Source: Diabrotica undecimpunctata (Eukaryota > Arthropoda > Insecta > Coleoptera > Chrysomelidae). From it: a stretch of DNA of 64,000 nt. Of the stretch, positions 23,870 through 35,247 are shown piece by piece. The stretch lies in the NCBI RefSeq assembly GCF_040954645.1, contig NC_092805.1, forward strand, positions 76,354,564 through 76,418,563, given 5' to 3'. How positions within the stretch are numbered: the first letter of the stretch is position 1; each line of letters begins with the position of its first letter. The translations under genes were made by a program, and so were the position numbers. The notes under the pieces were generated by a model. The model saw only the letters and a program-made list of their open reading frames with translations. It did not search any database and was not told the DNA's origin.

Positions 23870-24430
23870 ACCGTCTTGCCACTCCCCAGGGATCTGTGAA
23901 ACCTGGCATATAACGGGGTTATGAACTGTGAATACGGAGAGGGTACAACCCCCTTCGCATTCGCTGATGACCTCGCTGTACTGATAGCGGCTCGAGATGA
24001 GCCAAATCTCAAATACCTGGTTGGGTACGCAGGTCGCGTCGTAAAGAAATGGAGACACAGCACGGACTGAAACTTGCGGCAGAGAAAACCGAAGCCATCA
24101 TTCTGAAGGGGAAAAGGAATAGGTAAAGTGTTGAATTATAATGTGCGGGAGCATGTCTAACACCCAAGAAACACGTAAAGTAGCTAGGAGTGACATTGCA
24201 CCAGAATGCAAAATGGGGGGAGCACTTGCAGTAGGTGGCCTGAAAGGCTGCGAATAGTGCGGCTGCGTTGGCGAGGGTGATGCCCAACATTGGGCGACCC
24301 AAATCTGAAAGGAGGAGGGTCTTACACGGTGTTGTACAGTCGATCGTCCTCTATTTTGCACCAGTCTAGAGCTAGGCGGTAGAGATAACGGCGTACAGGA
24401 GACTCATGACACGAAAAGACGGAACAAGTC
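23870..24430 (+). pseudogene. R1-clade-like non-LTR reverse transcriptase fragment
   Basis: The plus strand reads PQGSV, then FAFADDLAVLIAARDEP (catalytic FADD at about 23960-23975), LKLAAEKTEAI, KHVK then LGVTLHQNAKWGEHL, and LARVMPNIGRPKSERRRVL, VVQSIVLYFAPV. These blocks in this order are typical of R1/TRAS-like elements. At least three frameshifts or stops interrupt them. GC content is clearly higher than the flanks. The minus-strand frames here are shadows. Confidence 0.75.
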
Positions 24431-24829
24431 ACTGGATGTGTTCTGTTGTATCTTTTCCAATCTTTTCTTTTATTTAGGGATTTTTTAGATGTTTAAATGA
24501 TGTTACAGTTCTTTAATGGATTTATATGGGTAATGGGTATTTTGTTTATATTTTCTATACTTATTACCCTCAGGAATACTCACTAGTTATGGTTTAAAGC
24601 TGAATCTACCCTATGATATACATTTATTAACATCATGCATTACTATTTTAACATCATTATTAACATCATTCATCTTTAAGAGCTGTCTCTCTCAAGGGAT
24701 ATTTTGTGTCGTTCTCAGTAGTGTACTTGAATTGAGTCCTGTTTAATCACGGGTAATGGGCGTTTTCGTTGTTAGGCCAATTTCCAGTCATAGTGACGCC
24801 ACTTGGTGCCTATATAGATAAAATAAAGT
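24431..24829. other. Unassigned sequence
   Basis: No gene or repeat supported. A small imperfect repeat of CATCATTNTTAACATCAT lies at 24630-24670. Confidence 0.4.
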
Positions 24830-26000
24830 TTGTATGTAGTTGTAAGCTAGTCGTTTTGCATCTAGAATTTCCATTAGCCCAGAATGGTGGTCACAGTTAA
24901 AAGCTTTTGCGCAATCCACAAGGCAAATATACATTTCCTTCCTCCGATCTCTGCTATTTGTAGGAGAACAGACAGACTAAACAACAATTCTTTGGTCCCA
25001 CTACCTAGCCTAAAACAATGTTCCATGCTTATCGCATTTTCAGTATGATTTTTAGATATTGGTTAAGGATTAAAATTGATTTTAGGCACTCTTTTGGTAG
25101 TTCTGCTTGATATGTTTTGTTGAAAAGCTGTTCTAGTACGTCTATAAATATTATGTGTATTTAAAAGTTTTTAAATTTCTGAGTATATTCTCTCTGGTCG
25201 TGGTGCTTTGTCAGTTTCGATTTCTTTTTATATATGGGTTAGGTTCACGTTTTCTTACTGGATCGTGTTATTGTCACTTAGTCAGACAATAGTCTCTATA
25301 TAATTGGTGTAGACTCCTTGTTCTTTTGCTTGATTAATTATTATTGACTTGTCGTGTTGTCATAGTTGTGTTATGCGATATTATTAGTGTTTCCCTTATT
25401 GCTTTGCTTATTTTCTTGTACATGTTAAATAGATCACGTTTGTCTTGTAGCTTACTAGCTACTTCAATGCATTTTTTTATTTATGCCTCTTTGCCTTATC
25501 TGATTTTATATTTTATTATTTACTTTGTGTATTCTGTTTGATTTCTTTTTTTATATGTGCTCCCTTGATATATTAATTCGAAAATTTCGTTGGTCATCCA
25601 CTCTTTTTTCACCGTTTTGCCCATTATTTTCAGATGTTGATCCTCTGTGGTTTTTAAGGCATCTTAAGTTTCACCTCATAAGCTGTCGATTTCGTTTTTT
25701 CCTTCTCATTATTTCTGGTTGATATTTTCTTTGATTTTATTTAATGTGTTTACACCATAATGTACGCACTTTAGCATATGGGTTTATGCGTATTTAGTCC
25801 TAATGCTTTTCTCGAAGGCGTTTGGATATCGCTTTTCGACTAGTATAAATATAGTTTATTTTGCGTCACACTAAATAGTTCTGTAAGTAATCGGAGGATT
25901 TTCAAGTATAGAGGCGTCTGGAGGGTAATTTAAACCATATATTTAAGATTTCTAATTTTTTTGGTGGCAGAATTATACGTATACGTCCCGAGTTATTTTA
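24830..26000 (-). pseudogene. Highly decayed non-LTR retrotransposon (linker and RT)
   Basis: Read on the minus strand: near 25580 EWMTNEIFELIYQGS (linker, typical W.T.EI..L...R), near 25460 SKLQDKRDLFNMYKKI, near 25210 DKAPRPERI, then at about 24960 FRLGSGTKELLFSLSVLLQ and at 24910 IFALWIAQKLLT, the decayed F..G..T.EA ... DY.KAFD blocks. The order is linker then RT, so the orientation is consistent. Stops are frequent and the FADD box is not visible. Sequence out to about 26560 may belong to the same element but shows no motif. Confidence 0.55.
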
Positions 26001-26894
26001 TTTATCCTGCGTGATATTCTACCACTTGTGATTTTACTTTGATTCATAAAGAATTCTAGCGTTTACAGATCTAAATAGAATTGCTTGATTTTTATATCGA
26101 GTCTCTCAGCTCTTGAGTCCATCGCACTTCTATTTTTCTAACTCTACTCATAATTTTCCATATTCAAATATTAATGATTTTGAACATGTTCACTTTCGTA
26201 TGGTTTCTAACTTTCATCGTGGAGCTTCCTTGAATTCTTTGATCATCTAAGGTGTTTGGCGTTCGTCGTCAATGGTTGTCCTGAAAAGGATTAATGTCTA
26301 GTTTCTCCTTGTTTTCCGTATCGCAGCATTATGTCCAGTGATTGTCTTTCGTGAGTGTCTGATGTTTAATCCGCTAGAGATCTTTACAACAGCCTCGAAA
26401 CAGTAATGACATTACTGCTGCCTAAATTCATATTCTTAGTTGACTCGTGGATAATTATTTGGCTAGATATTATTCGTACCTGTCTTGCACATCTATATGC
26501 ATATTCTCCATGCCATTGGGATGTGCCGTTGTGGCGTTAAGAGAGTGCCCCGATCAGTCTGTCCTACATAAAGTTTTCAGAGGGCCCTATTAATTAATTA
26601 ATTTAGAGCCTCAATTTAGTAATCACCTGGTCTATTTAGTTTTATCCATTTTTTTCTGTAGACTTTGGAAAACTTGAGCTAGGAACTACTGTATAATTAC
26701 GAGTTCTTAATTATTGTGTAGTTTTCTACTGTGTTTTGTCTAATTTTAGAATTCAGATTCCCTTTTACAATTTTAATCCTTTAGACTTTGTTTTAGTACT
26801 ACTTTCGTATTCTTTGTCTGTGATAGGTGCACAGAATGGGTAATATTAAGATTTCAATGCGTAGATTTTATCTGTAGTAGCATTACCATATAAT

Positions 26895-26898
<4 letters not shown>
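26001..26898. other. Unassigned sequence
   Basis: Possibly the outer part of the decayed LINE to the left; no motif supports this. Confidence 0.35.

Positions 26899-26955
<57 letters not shown>
26899..26955. repeat. (TA)n microsatellite
   Basis: A TA tract immediately before the tandem array. Confidence 0.95.
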
Positions 26956-26999
26956 ACAATACTAATGGCACGTTATATACATTATATGTACTATATGTC

Positions 27000-28058
27000 T
27001 CACGTCGTGTGATGGGGTATGTCATATGCTAGTATTAGGCTAATTGTTTGTTTTGTAATTAGTCAGACGCCCTTTTCAGGTCAATAAAGCAAATTTACTT
27101 TATATTTACATTATGCTTTATATATAAAACAAATATGGCTATTATCATCCAAAGTGTCATGTGATATGTCGCTATACGGCCAATAATAACGCAGACTATG
27201 TGTAGTGCCGTTTTGGTAGTCTCTTTGTTTGTTTTTTCTATCTAAATATTTTCGTTATATTTTTCCCTTTTATTCGCTATGTTGCATGTTAGGATTCGAT
27301 CAGTTGTTTATTTTGTCCTCAGCCTGAAGCCTTCTGTAAGTCAATAAATCAAAATTTGTCTAATGATAAATTTATTCTTATCCATAGTGCCCTATGATAT
27401 CTTCTATGTCGTTATACATTCATTAATAATGTGTAGGGCTCCTTAAATAGTTGCCTTGTTTGTTTTTTTGCCATGTTAGGATTCGATTAGTTGTTTATTT
27501 AGTATACAGCCAGAGGCTTTTTTTAAAACAATAAATCAAAACTTTTCTTATAGTAAATCTATTTTTATCCAGTATAAAAACAATATGATAAATTGTATGT
27601 TGCTATAAGTTAATTAATAATAAAGGTACTGTGTAGTGCCCTTTTGATAGTCGCCTTGTTTGTTTTTTGTATCTAAATATATTCGTTATATCCTCTTCTT
27701 TCATTTGTTAAGCGGCATGTTACTATTCGATCAGTTGTATTCAGGCAGAGGCCTTCTTTAAGTCAATAAATCAAAATTTGTTTATAGTAAATATATTTTT
27801 ATCTATAGTGGCCTATGATATCTCGTATGTTGCTATACGTTCATTAATAATGAAGATACTGTGTAGTGCCGTTTTGGTAGTCGCCTTGTTTATTTTTTCT
27901 CTCTGAATATATTGGTCGCAATTCAGTTTCATTTTCTATGTCGCAGTTAAGATTAGATCAGTTGTTTATTTTGTACTCTGCCAGAGGCCTTCTTTAAGTA
28001 AATAAATCAAAATTTGTCTTTTAGTTAAACTATTTTTATACATAGTGCCCTACGATAT
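27000..28058 (+). repeat. Tandem array of about five diverged units, 190-260 bp
   Basis: Recurring blocks in the same order: TGTGTAGTGCCGTTTTGGTA, TTGTTTGTTTTTT, GTTAGGATTCGATCAGTTGT, AGAGGCCTTCTTTAAGTCAA, TAAATCAAAATTTGTC, and CCTATGATATCTC. The GATCAGTTGT block occurs at about 27035, 27295, 27482, 27727 and 27955. Spacing varies because units carry deletions. It is a degenerate satellite or minisatellite without coding capacity. Confidence 0.85.
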
Positions 28059-28087
28059 CTCATATGTAACTATATGTTACATATGAG
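28059..28087. repeat. 12-bp perfect palindrome at the end of the tandem array
   Basis: CTCATATGTAAC (28059-28070) and its exact complement (28076-28087) around the loop TATAT. It lies at the border between the tandem array and the Penelope-like fragment. Confidence 0.9.
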
Positions 28088-28094
28088 TACTATA

Positions 28095-29260
28095 CGCTAA
28101 AGTAAATTGATGTAATCAAACTAGTGATTTTTCGAAATCACTACAGTTGAAGAATGTGACACACAAAGTTTGCCAATTTAGATATTAAACTCATCCAAAT
28201 AATAAGAAGGTACAGTTGAGATAATAAAACCAACCTAGCTGCTAAAGACAGAATGATCTACGGTATTCTTTAAACCCTAACAAATATGAAGCAAAAGTAA
28301 TGGAACGGAAAAAGTGGGCCACCAACTTACAAAAACAAATTCCCAGAATAAAGAAAAACCTGACAGTTATTTGTTGTGTAAAATGAATGAATGATAAATT
28401 TTACTGAGATGGTCAATATCATTACGTCTGTTTATAGTTGAAGGCTGATGACACATCTCAAGGAACGTTCTTTTGAAATAATTATTATTAGTGACTAAAA
28501 TTTCTGTACTCTCAAAATCTGTCTGGTGGTTTGTTGACAAAACGTGTGTGGATAAGGCACACGTGTGTTTAGAACAATTGATATCCTTCGATTAAAAATA
28601 AGGCGTCCTTTTAAGGAACGACCAGTTTGTCCAATATAGGACAATTCACAATCACGACAAAGGACCCTATAGACTACATTAGTTTTATCTTGTTTAGATA
28701 AGGGAGCCTTAGTGTTGAAGAATAACTTTTCTATGGACCTAACATTCTCTATCTCAATCTTTACAGTCACAATCCGGAGAAGTTTCGAAATGTTGTAAGT
28801 AAATTGTGGAAAAAAAGGTAAAAAGCAATAAATGTTAGATGTCGTGAAAGAACTCTGAGAGATAGCTACGGATGGACTATTTGTATGTAATAATAAAACA
28901 TCTGATTCTCCAGCATCAGCTAAAGTTGGTGAATATCTCCGGTATGAAACAGTAAACAAATATTTGTTAATGAGACGTAGAGGATATGAGTTTTGTAACT
29001 GAATATCTTTTTACATTAGGAGGGAATCCATTCTGTGAAGAGCATGTGTCAATCTGTGAACTCTCAAACTAATACATTGGAGTATGTTAGGTTTGAACCT
29101 CGTGGGATGGCACGAGTAGTAATTCAAAAAACGATTACTGGCAATATCTTTTCTATAGCAGAAGGTTCTTAATAACTGACACGCATGTCTAGAAAAGGAC
29201 TATACAGTGTAGGTAAAAGTTTATCGTCGGTATTGACCTTACGTGAGATGGAGTGAGAAA
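28095..29260 (-). pseudogene. Penelope-like element fragment with GIY-YIG domain
   Basis: Minus strand, from right to left: PFLDMRV (about 29195), NRFLNYYSCHP, INKYLFTVSYR, then a frame (28495-28959) with KAPLSKQDKTNVVYRVLC and CELSYIGQTGRSLKGR, the Penelope-type GIY-YIG endonuclease, and a tail ending RNDIDHLSKIYHSFIL near 28400. The reverse transcriptase catalytic core is missing. The 3' end carries a hairpin near 28120-28150 (TAGTGATTT / AAATCACTA around CGAA). It is homologous to, but much diverged from, the copies at 49576-55503. Confidence 0.85.
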
Positions 29261-29774
29261 CACATGTTTAAAAAGAGAGGTATATTAGGTCCGCCCTTTA
29301 AATATCGCCGAAAATACATGATTGGAAATAATAGAAAAGGGGAAATTCAATATTGCCAAGCTTATTGGTTTTATTTGACCTGTTGTCTTTTTAGCATTTA
29401 AACATTGTTCTAAGATAACAAAATTTGGACGAAATGGATTTAAATGGCAGCTTACTATTTTTTATTGGGAATATGCCACAATTTTACTTTAAAATAAGTG
29501 TAATATGTATAACAATTTGATTTCCACTTCCGAAATCGTTTTATATAAATAAAATTTATTAATGATTCGTATTTTAAGTACGATTTCCGAATTAAAAATC
29601 TAAACATCAAAATAAGCTTATTTTAAAGTCAGATTGTACCTTATTTCTAATAAAAATAATAAACTGCATATAACGCCACAAACTTCATACAAAATTATTT
29701 GGCAACATCTCGTGTCGCGTGGTCAACGCCTCAAATCAAAGTAGGGACACAGGTAACGAGAACGAGTAGATATG
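29261..29774. other. Unassigned AT-rich sequence
   Basis: No gene supported; several blocks such as TTTTAAAGTCAGATTGTACC suggest a noncoding repeat without clear ends. Confidence 0.4.
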
Positions 29775-30121
29775 GGTCAATGCTTTTTAAATGCATTCTT
29801 TTTTTTCGAATCCTGAGAAAACTAATACATATTTTTAAAAAATTTAAACGCAGAATGAAAGAATACATTATTACCGAGGGCCGAAAGTGCCTGAAAACTT
29901 CTATAATGTTTATTTTAATAAGTTACAGGGGTGAAAAATAGAGAAAATTTAGTGTGATTTTGAATTTCAAATATCTCATTCAAAAAAACTTCTTGATTAT
30001 TCTAAGGGACTTTCGGCTCTCGGTAATAATGTAATCTTTCATTCTGCGTTTAAATTTTTCAAAAATATTTGTTAGTTCTCTCAGGATTCGAAAAAATGAA
30101 TGCATTTAAAAAGCATTGGCC
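29775..30121. repeat. Foldback (inverted-repeat) element, arms about 113 bp
   Basis: The left arm at 29775-29888 begins GGTCAATGCTTTTTAAATGC and contains TTTAAACGCAGAATGAAAGA and TTATTACCGAGGGCCGAAAG. The right arm at 30009-30121 is its reverse complement, with about ten differences. The spacer is 120 bases. No coding capacity, so it looks like a MITE or a foldback unit. Target duplications were not identified. Confidence 0.85.
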
Positions 30122-30297
30122 TGAAATTTTGCGCCTACAGCTCTTAAAACCGATTTTGTAAACAAGTTACTATGATTGTTTAACAGTAGTTTCAAGTAAG
30201 GAATACCTACATAAACAAACATAATGACTATTATCGTTTATGTGTATATTTATTGAAGTGAAAGAAACTACTGAAGGATACATTTATTATAACTTGA

Positions 30298-30597
30298 AAA
30301 ATAAACTCTTCTTCTCTTCTTCTACTTCTTGGAGATCTTTCGATCTATTTACTTCTGAAGCTGCCTCTGGTTAATTTCCTGGGAGGTACATTGCCAACTA
30401 TCCCTCCATCTTTTAAGTGGTCTTCCTGGAGGTCTTGAACCGGGCGGGTTATTTTCTAGGGCAATTTTTGGAAGTCTATTCTCATCTATTCGTCTTACAT
30501 CACTGTACCACATCCTTTTACGCTGCCTTCCCCATCTTACAATATCTTGAATTTTGCACTGCTCTCTAACGTTTGATTTTGATTTGATTTTGAACAT
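30298..30597 (-). pseudogene. Non-LTR retrotransposon C-terminal fragment
   Basis: An 82-codon frame: SNVREQCKIQDIVRWGRQRK, then WYSDVRRIDENRLPKIA, RPPGRPLKRW. This is the end of a LINE ORF2 (I.....IQD...W...RR..W..H..RM...R..K......P...R..GRP.KRW). A related piece lies at 43415-43740. The catalytic region is absent. Confidence 0.7.
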
Positions 30598-30599
30598 GT

Positions 30600-31920
30600 G
30601 TTCACATTTAAAATACTTTATGAATATAGTGGTTAAGTTAGGATATACATGGCGATAGTTTTTCCACCATTGTAATGGACTCTCGATACAGGTGTACGTT
30701 TAGATGAGTCATGTCCAATTAATTACACCATGGACTTAAGTCATCTTTATCGGTTTCTTTTTCTTGTACTGGTTGATTTTCAATAGTACAATCTTCTTTT
30801 TCTTTTTTTATAGAAATAACCAGTTTCTTAACTCTTTCTTTTGTTTTTTTATCTATATTTTTATCAGAAAATCCCTGCACTTTAAATCGTGAATCCATAA
30901 ATGTACATAATGACAATGTGCCACTCTGTTCTATCCCTCTAAATCTTTTTGCTAAACCCGATATTAGTAATTGTACTACGTCGGATACTATGGATGTAAG
31001 GTTACCGTTTGCTAAAATTTTATTGCAAGATTCTTGCAGGCAGCGTACCATAACAATCACTGAACTACCCTTCAAGTATTTTTGGCCACTTATTGTACTT
31101 ATTATTTCTTTAAAAGGCCGTAAAATTTGGGAAAGTTGAGAACAAATAATCCAGTCTTCATTATTTAGATTTGGTCTAAGTCTAAGTCTGTATTAACTAA
31201 TACCAATGTGGAACGGATTGCCTCTTTTAATTCGGTCATTCTTTTTAACATGTAATAGGTGAAGTTCTACCTAGTTTCCACGTCTTGGATTGGCCGTTTG
31301 GAAACTTTGTTATGTTGTAATTCATACCTTATAAGCCTTTCTGAAGATAAGGTACTTTTTTTGAAATGTGTTTTTGCCGAATTGTCGAAAAAAGACTTTT
31401 TATTTTATCTATTTGTACACGACAGCATTCAAGTGCGTCCTCCACCAATAAATTTAACGTATGAGCAAAACAATTTAAATGTTTTCATTCCAAAACATCT
31501 TTAATAGTTTTGACCATATTTGAGTCATTATCAGTTACTGCAAAATTTACTTTTCGTTCACAACTTGTGATCTAATAATTTGCTCAGTTTCTCATATTTT
31601 CTACTTCTTTAACAACTTGTGATCTAATAATTTGCTCAGTTTTGATATAACATTCCTGAAGTAATGAACCTGACGTAATGAACAAGTTTTTCTTGTTGGC
31701 TGTTTATATCCAGGAATCCACCCTGCAAACTTTTTAAAAGCTCGTTCTTCAACTATGAAAAACGGATGAAACGAGTCTTTGCATAGGTTTAGTAAATCCA
31801 TATCTATTTGTTTCTTTTGTTCTAATCTAAACGCTTGGGTGGCGGTGGCAGTATGTCAGTACTAGTAGTAGAAGTAGTCGAAACGGACAGAAATTCGTCA
31901 GGAGAAGTTTCAATCATTGC
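30600..31920 (-). pseudogene. hAT transposase (ZBED-like), decayed
   Basis: Minus-strand order: STTSTTSTDILPPPPKRLD near 31850, DSFHPFFIVEERAFKKFAG at about 31720-31770 (a conserved hAT motif, F.IVE...F..F), then after noncoding and frameshifted sequence a frame at 30719-31075 with ILPKYLKG-like start, FRGIEQSGTLSLCTFMDSRF and acidic linker, then DLSPW and remnants of the C-terminal dimerisation region down to 30620. The RNase H-fold catalytic residues are not continuous. Much of the same 3' region recurs in inverted orientation at 32160-32520. Confidence 0.68.
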
Positions 31921-32159
31921 AATATTCAGAAAGTGGACCAAAAAAGCTGCATCTTATACAAATGTGCATTTTTTGAAAATAAAATTATTATTCTTATACT
32001 AGGTCAATAATTTTGACGATTTTGAAAAATAATTCCTAATTGAATATTTACAATAACTAAATCCTTTAACCAACTATCAATAAAGATTTGAAATCGAAAA
32101 TGCAGATCAATCGTAAATCGAAACTCATTCATTAATAAGAATACCTAGTTATAAAAAAC

Positions 32160-32520
32160 AAAGGAAAGAGTTAAGAAGCTGGTTATTTTCATACAAAAAG
32201 AAAAAGAAGATTGTACTAGTGAAAATCAACCAGTACAAGAAAAAGAAACTGATAAATATGACTTAAGTCCATGGTGTATTTTTGATGAATTAATTGGTCA
32301 TGACTTATCTAAACATACACCTGTATCTCGTATAAAAGAAGTCGACATGTATTTTCTGATGATATTACCCACAAAAAATTTCGAACGGAGATTGGAACTG
32401 TCCATTACAGTGGCGGAACAACCATCGCCATGTATATCCTAACTTAACCACTATATTCATAAAATATTGTAATATTGTAACAAAATCTGTTCCTTGTGAA
32501 CACATAGTCAAAACTTAGTT
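32160..32520 (+). pseudogene. hAT transposase C-terminal fragment, inverted relative to 30600-31920
   Basis: The plus strand encodes RVKKLVIFIQKEKED, ENQPVQEKETDKYDLSPW, then EVDMYFLM and, after a frameshift, WRNNHRHVYPNL and TKSVPCEHIVKT. The last two are the hAT dimerisation signature (W......YP.L ... S.P.ER). It matches the minus-strand copy at 30600-30850 closely, and keeps a segment (32340-32400) that copy has lost. Confidence 0.7.
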
Positions 32521-33129
32521 TAATTTTAAATAAAAGAAGAACACGTTTAACAAGAAAAGTGGAAAAACTTATGTTTTTAAAATGTCAATTTAGACGATTC
32601 GCGATTTAATAATGTGTAATGTAAAGTTATAATAAATATATCCTTCGTTAGTTTCTTTCAATATAATAGCCAATATGTTTGTTTGTGTACTCGCTTATTT
32701 GAGACTACTGCTAAACAATCAACTAGTTACAGTTTACGAAAAACGGTTCCGATAAAAATGTCAACGACCCACCTCTAGTTTCATGGGTATATTAGGATCG
32801 GAAGCAGAGATATGTAAAATATCTCTGATCGGAACTAATCGTCTCACTAATGGCCAATAGGGTCAATAGGGTAAGGGTGTCAATAAGAAATATGGAGGGG
32901 AGACCAAGGGGAAATATGATTGTTATCTTTGTCTATTCGCTGAAAATATAATTTTATATCTGTGTTAGATATGCTGTTAAATTTTACCATACCGACCATA
33001 AACTTTTACCTACACTGTATATATAGGTATCATGATCATCATCACGTGCAGCTTTATCAACCGTTTCCAATCACGGTGCAGCCTCCCTTATTTCAATGTT
33101 ATTCTATGTTCTTATTATTATTCGACGAT
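32521..33129. other. Unassigned sequence and 3' flank of RTE
   Basis: No gene supported. Near 33020-33050 the string ATCATGATCATCATC may be the remnant of a short tandem tail of the RTE element on the minus strand. Confidence 0.4.
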
Positions 33130-33136
33130 GTCTTAG

Positions 33137-33583
33137 TTATTCGTTGTTCTTATAATTTGCGCTCATTTGCGCCCATATTTTTCTATCTTGTGCTATTCGA
33201 GACCACGTTGTTCCTGTTAATTTTCTTATATCATAATCCCATCTGAGATTCGGGCGCCTCTTTGGTCTCTTAGCGTTCCTGGGGTACCACATAGTTGTTC
33301 TAGTGGTCCATCTGTTGTCTGTTCTTCTTACTATATGTCCTGCCCATTGCCATTTCAGGGATTTTATTCTTTGGATTACATCAGTCATCTGGGTTTGCCG
33401 CCGTATCCATTCAATTCTTTTGCGATCCCTCTTTGTTATTCCTAGCATACATCTTTCCATTGCTCTTTGAGTTACTTGGAGTTTCGACGTTATTTCTCTC
33501 TTTAATATCCAAGTTTCACATCCATATGTCAAGACGGGTAATATGCATTGATCAAATACTCCCTTCTTGAGGTATAGTGGCAT
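33137..33583 (-). pseudogene. RTE C-terminal domain
   Basis: 148 codons: MPLYLKKGVFDQCILPVLTY, GCETWILKRE, QRAMERCMLGI, WIRRQTQMTDVI, WQWAGHIVRR, and PNLRWDYDIRKLTGTTW. This is the thumb and C-terminal region of insect RTE/endonuclease-reverse transcriptase proteins, ending with a stop at 33137. It belongs in one protein with the RT core upstream. Confidence 0.88.
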
Positions 33584-33633
33584 TTTGGACTTGAAGACTA
33601 TGGAATTTCGTCCGAATGCTGACCACGCTTGTT

Positions 33634-34281
33634 TTATTCGTCTGTTGATTTCCGGAAGTAGTGATCCCGATTTATGTATGAGCTGTTCCAGGTATATGTA
33701 TTCGTGTCTACTACTTCTAGCGAGGTTTCATTAATTTTTATTTCCACGTTGGCGATCAGATCACTGCACATTATTTTAGTCTTTGCTAGGTTCATTTTTA
33801 GGCCTACCTCATTGCTGGCTGTATTAAGGTCATTAATTTGTAGTTGTAATTCTTTAGGACTTCTAGCAATTAGAATGATGTCATCAGCGAATCTAAGATG
33901 GTTTAGGTATTCTCCATCTATACATAGACCTTGGTTGTTCCAGTCTAAGTTCCGGAAGATATGTTCTAAGGTTGCAGTGAAGAGCTTAGGGGATATGGTG
34001 TCTCCTTGTCGGACTCCTTTCTGAGTGGGAAAATCTGGGGTATTTTCATATATGCTTACTCTAGCTGTGGCCTCTTTGTATATATTTGCTAGCGTTTTGA
34101 CATATGGTTTATCTACTCCTTGGTCGACAAGAGCTTCTATGACTGCTCTTGGGTATACGGAGTCAAATGCCTTCTCGAAGTCTATGAATGCTAGCGCCAG
34201 TGGTAGATCATATTCTTTTGTTCTGCTCATTACTTTTCTTAATGTTTGAATATGATCCATTATGCTGAAGCCACTTCTCAA
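33634..34281 (-). pseudogene. RTE reverse transcriptase core
   Basis: The frame contains SGFSIMDHIQTL, ALAFIDFEKAFDSV (first catalytic Asp), KGVRQGDTISPKLF and LRFADDIILIARS (catalytic FADD), then GLKMNLAKTK. All three palm aspartates are present, so the core is intact at the residue level. A frameshift near 33690-33710 throws the last 20 residues off, and the correct frame resumes through 33590 into the next segment. Confidence 0.9.
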
Positions 34282-34293
34282 GCCTGCTTGCTC

Positions 34294-35247
34294 TCATGGT
34301 TGTGTAGCGTCAAGTGTGTTCTGTATTCTGTTGTTAATGATTTTGGTGAATATCTTGTATATCACAGGCAGCAAGCTGATCGGTCTATAATTTCTAATGT
34401 CTTCCTTGCTACCTTTCTTGTGAATGAGGATTATGTTGGCTGAATTCCACTTTTTCGGAATATGTCTCGATTTTAGGCAGTCTGTGTATATTTTTGCTAG
34501 GATTTTCCAAGTTGTTTTACCAGCAATCTTTAGAAGTTCGGCTGTAACACCGTCATTACCGGCTGCCTTGCCGTTCTTCATGCTCTTAAGAGCTGCCTCT
34601 ACCTCATCCACAAGAACATCTGGTACATCTTTTTGAACCGCAATTTCTTCTTCGCCTATTTCTTGTACTTCCGGAGCTTTATATAGACCCTCGTAGAATT
34701 CGGTTACATGTGCTATTATTTCATCCCTATTTGTGATCCTTTCGTTGTTGTTTCCCAATGATAATATTTACTTTCTACCGATTGCCAACTTACTCTTCGT
34801 TTTCCTATAGCTTTTACGGTTCTCGATTGTATTTTGTACAAGTCGTTCATTGTAGGTTTTTATATCTTCTGCGATCTTTTTCCGTATTTCTTTGCACAGT
34901 TCGGTATATTCAATTCTATTAATATTGCAGTTGATTTTCATTTCTCTTCGTTGTTTCAGGAGAGCTGTTGTTTCATCTGAAAGTTTTCTATTGCTGTTGT
35001 GTGCTTGTGATCCTCCAACTTCTTTGGCGCAATTTAAGATTGTTTTCATTAAGTGTGTGTTATTCGTTGGGTCTTGTAATTTTTCTTGAATTAAATTTTG
35101 ATAGCGTTCCGAGTTGTTGCTTAGGTTAAAGATATTTACCCCTGCAGTTGGTTTCTGGAGTAATTTCATTCTTTCTAGTTTAGTGTTTAGAACGACCCAA
35201 AATCTAATTAGTCTGTGATCACTACCTGTTCGGAATTTGTTGAGCAC
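34294..35247 (-). pseudogene. RTE linker and N-terminal RT
   Basis: Two same-direction frames. 34768-35247 reads TGSDHRLIRF (the end of the endonuclease, catalytic SDH motif) and a basic linker. 34294-34758 reads ALKSMKNGKAAGNDGVTAEL, then IPKKWNSANIILIHKKGS and NYRPISLLPVIYKIF, the RT fingers. A stop at about 34765 separates the two; a TGA at 34291-34293 (usually Arg in this family) separates them from the RT core. Confidence 0.85.

Noticed and set aside
23794..24361. Overlapping minus-strand frames of 82-97 residues
   Set aside because: Shadows of the plus-strand R1-like RT fragment carrying FADD.
33674..34443. Plus-strand frames of 65-116 residues
   Set aside because: Opposite to the RTE reverse transcriptase; no domains of their own.
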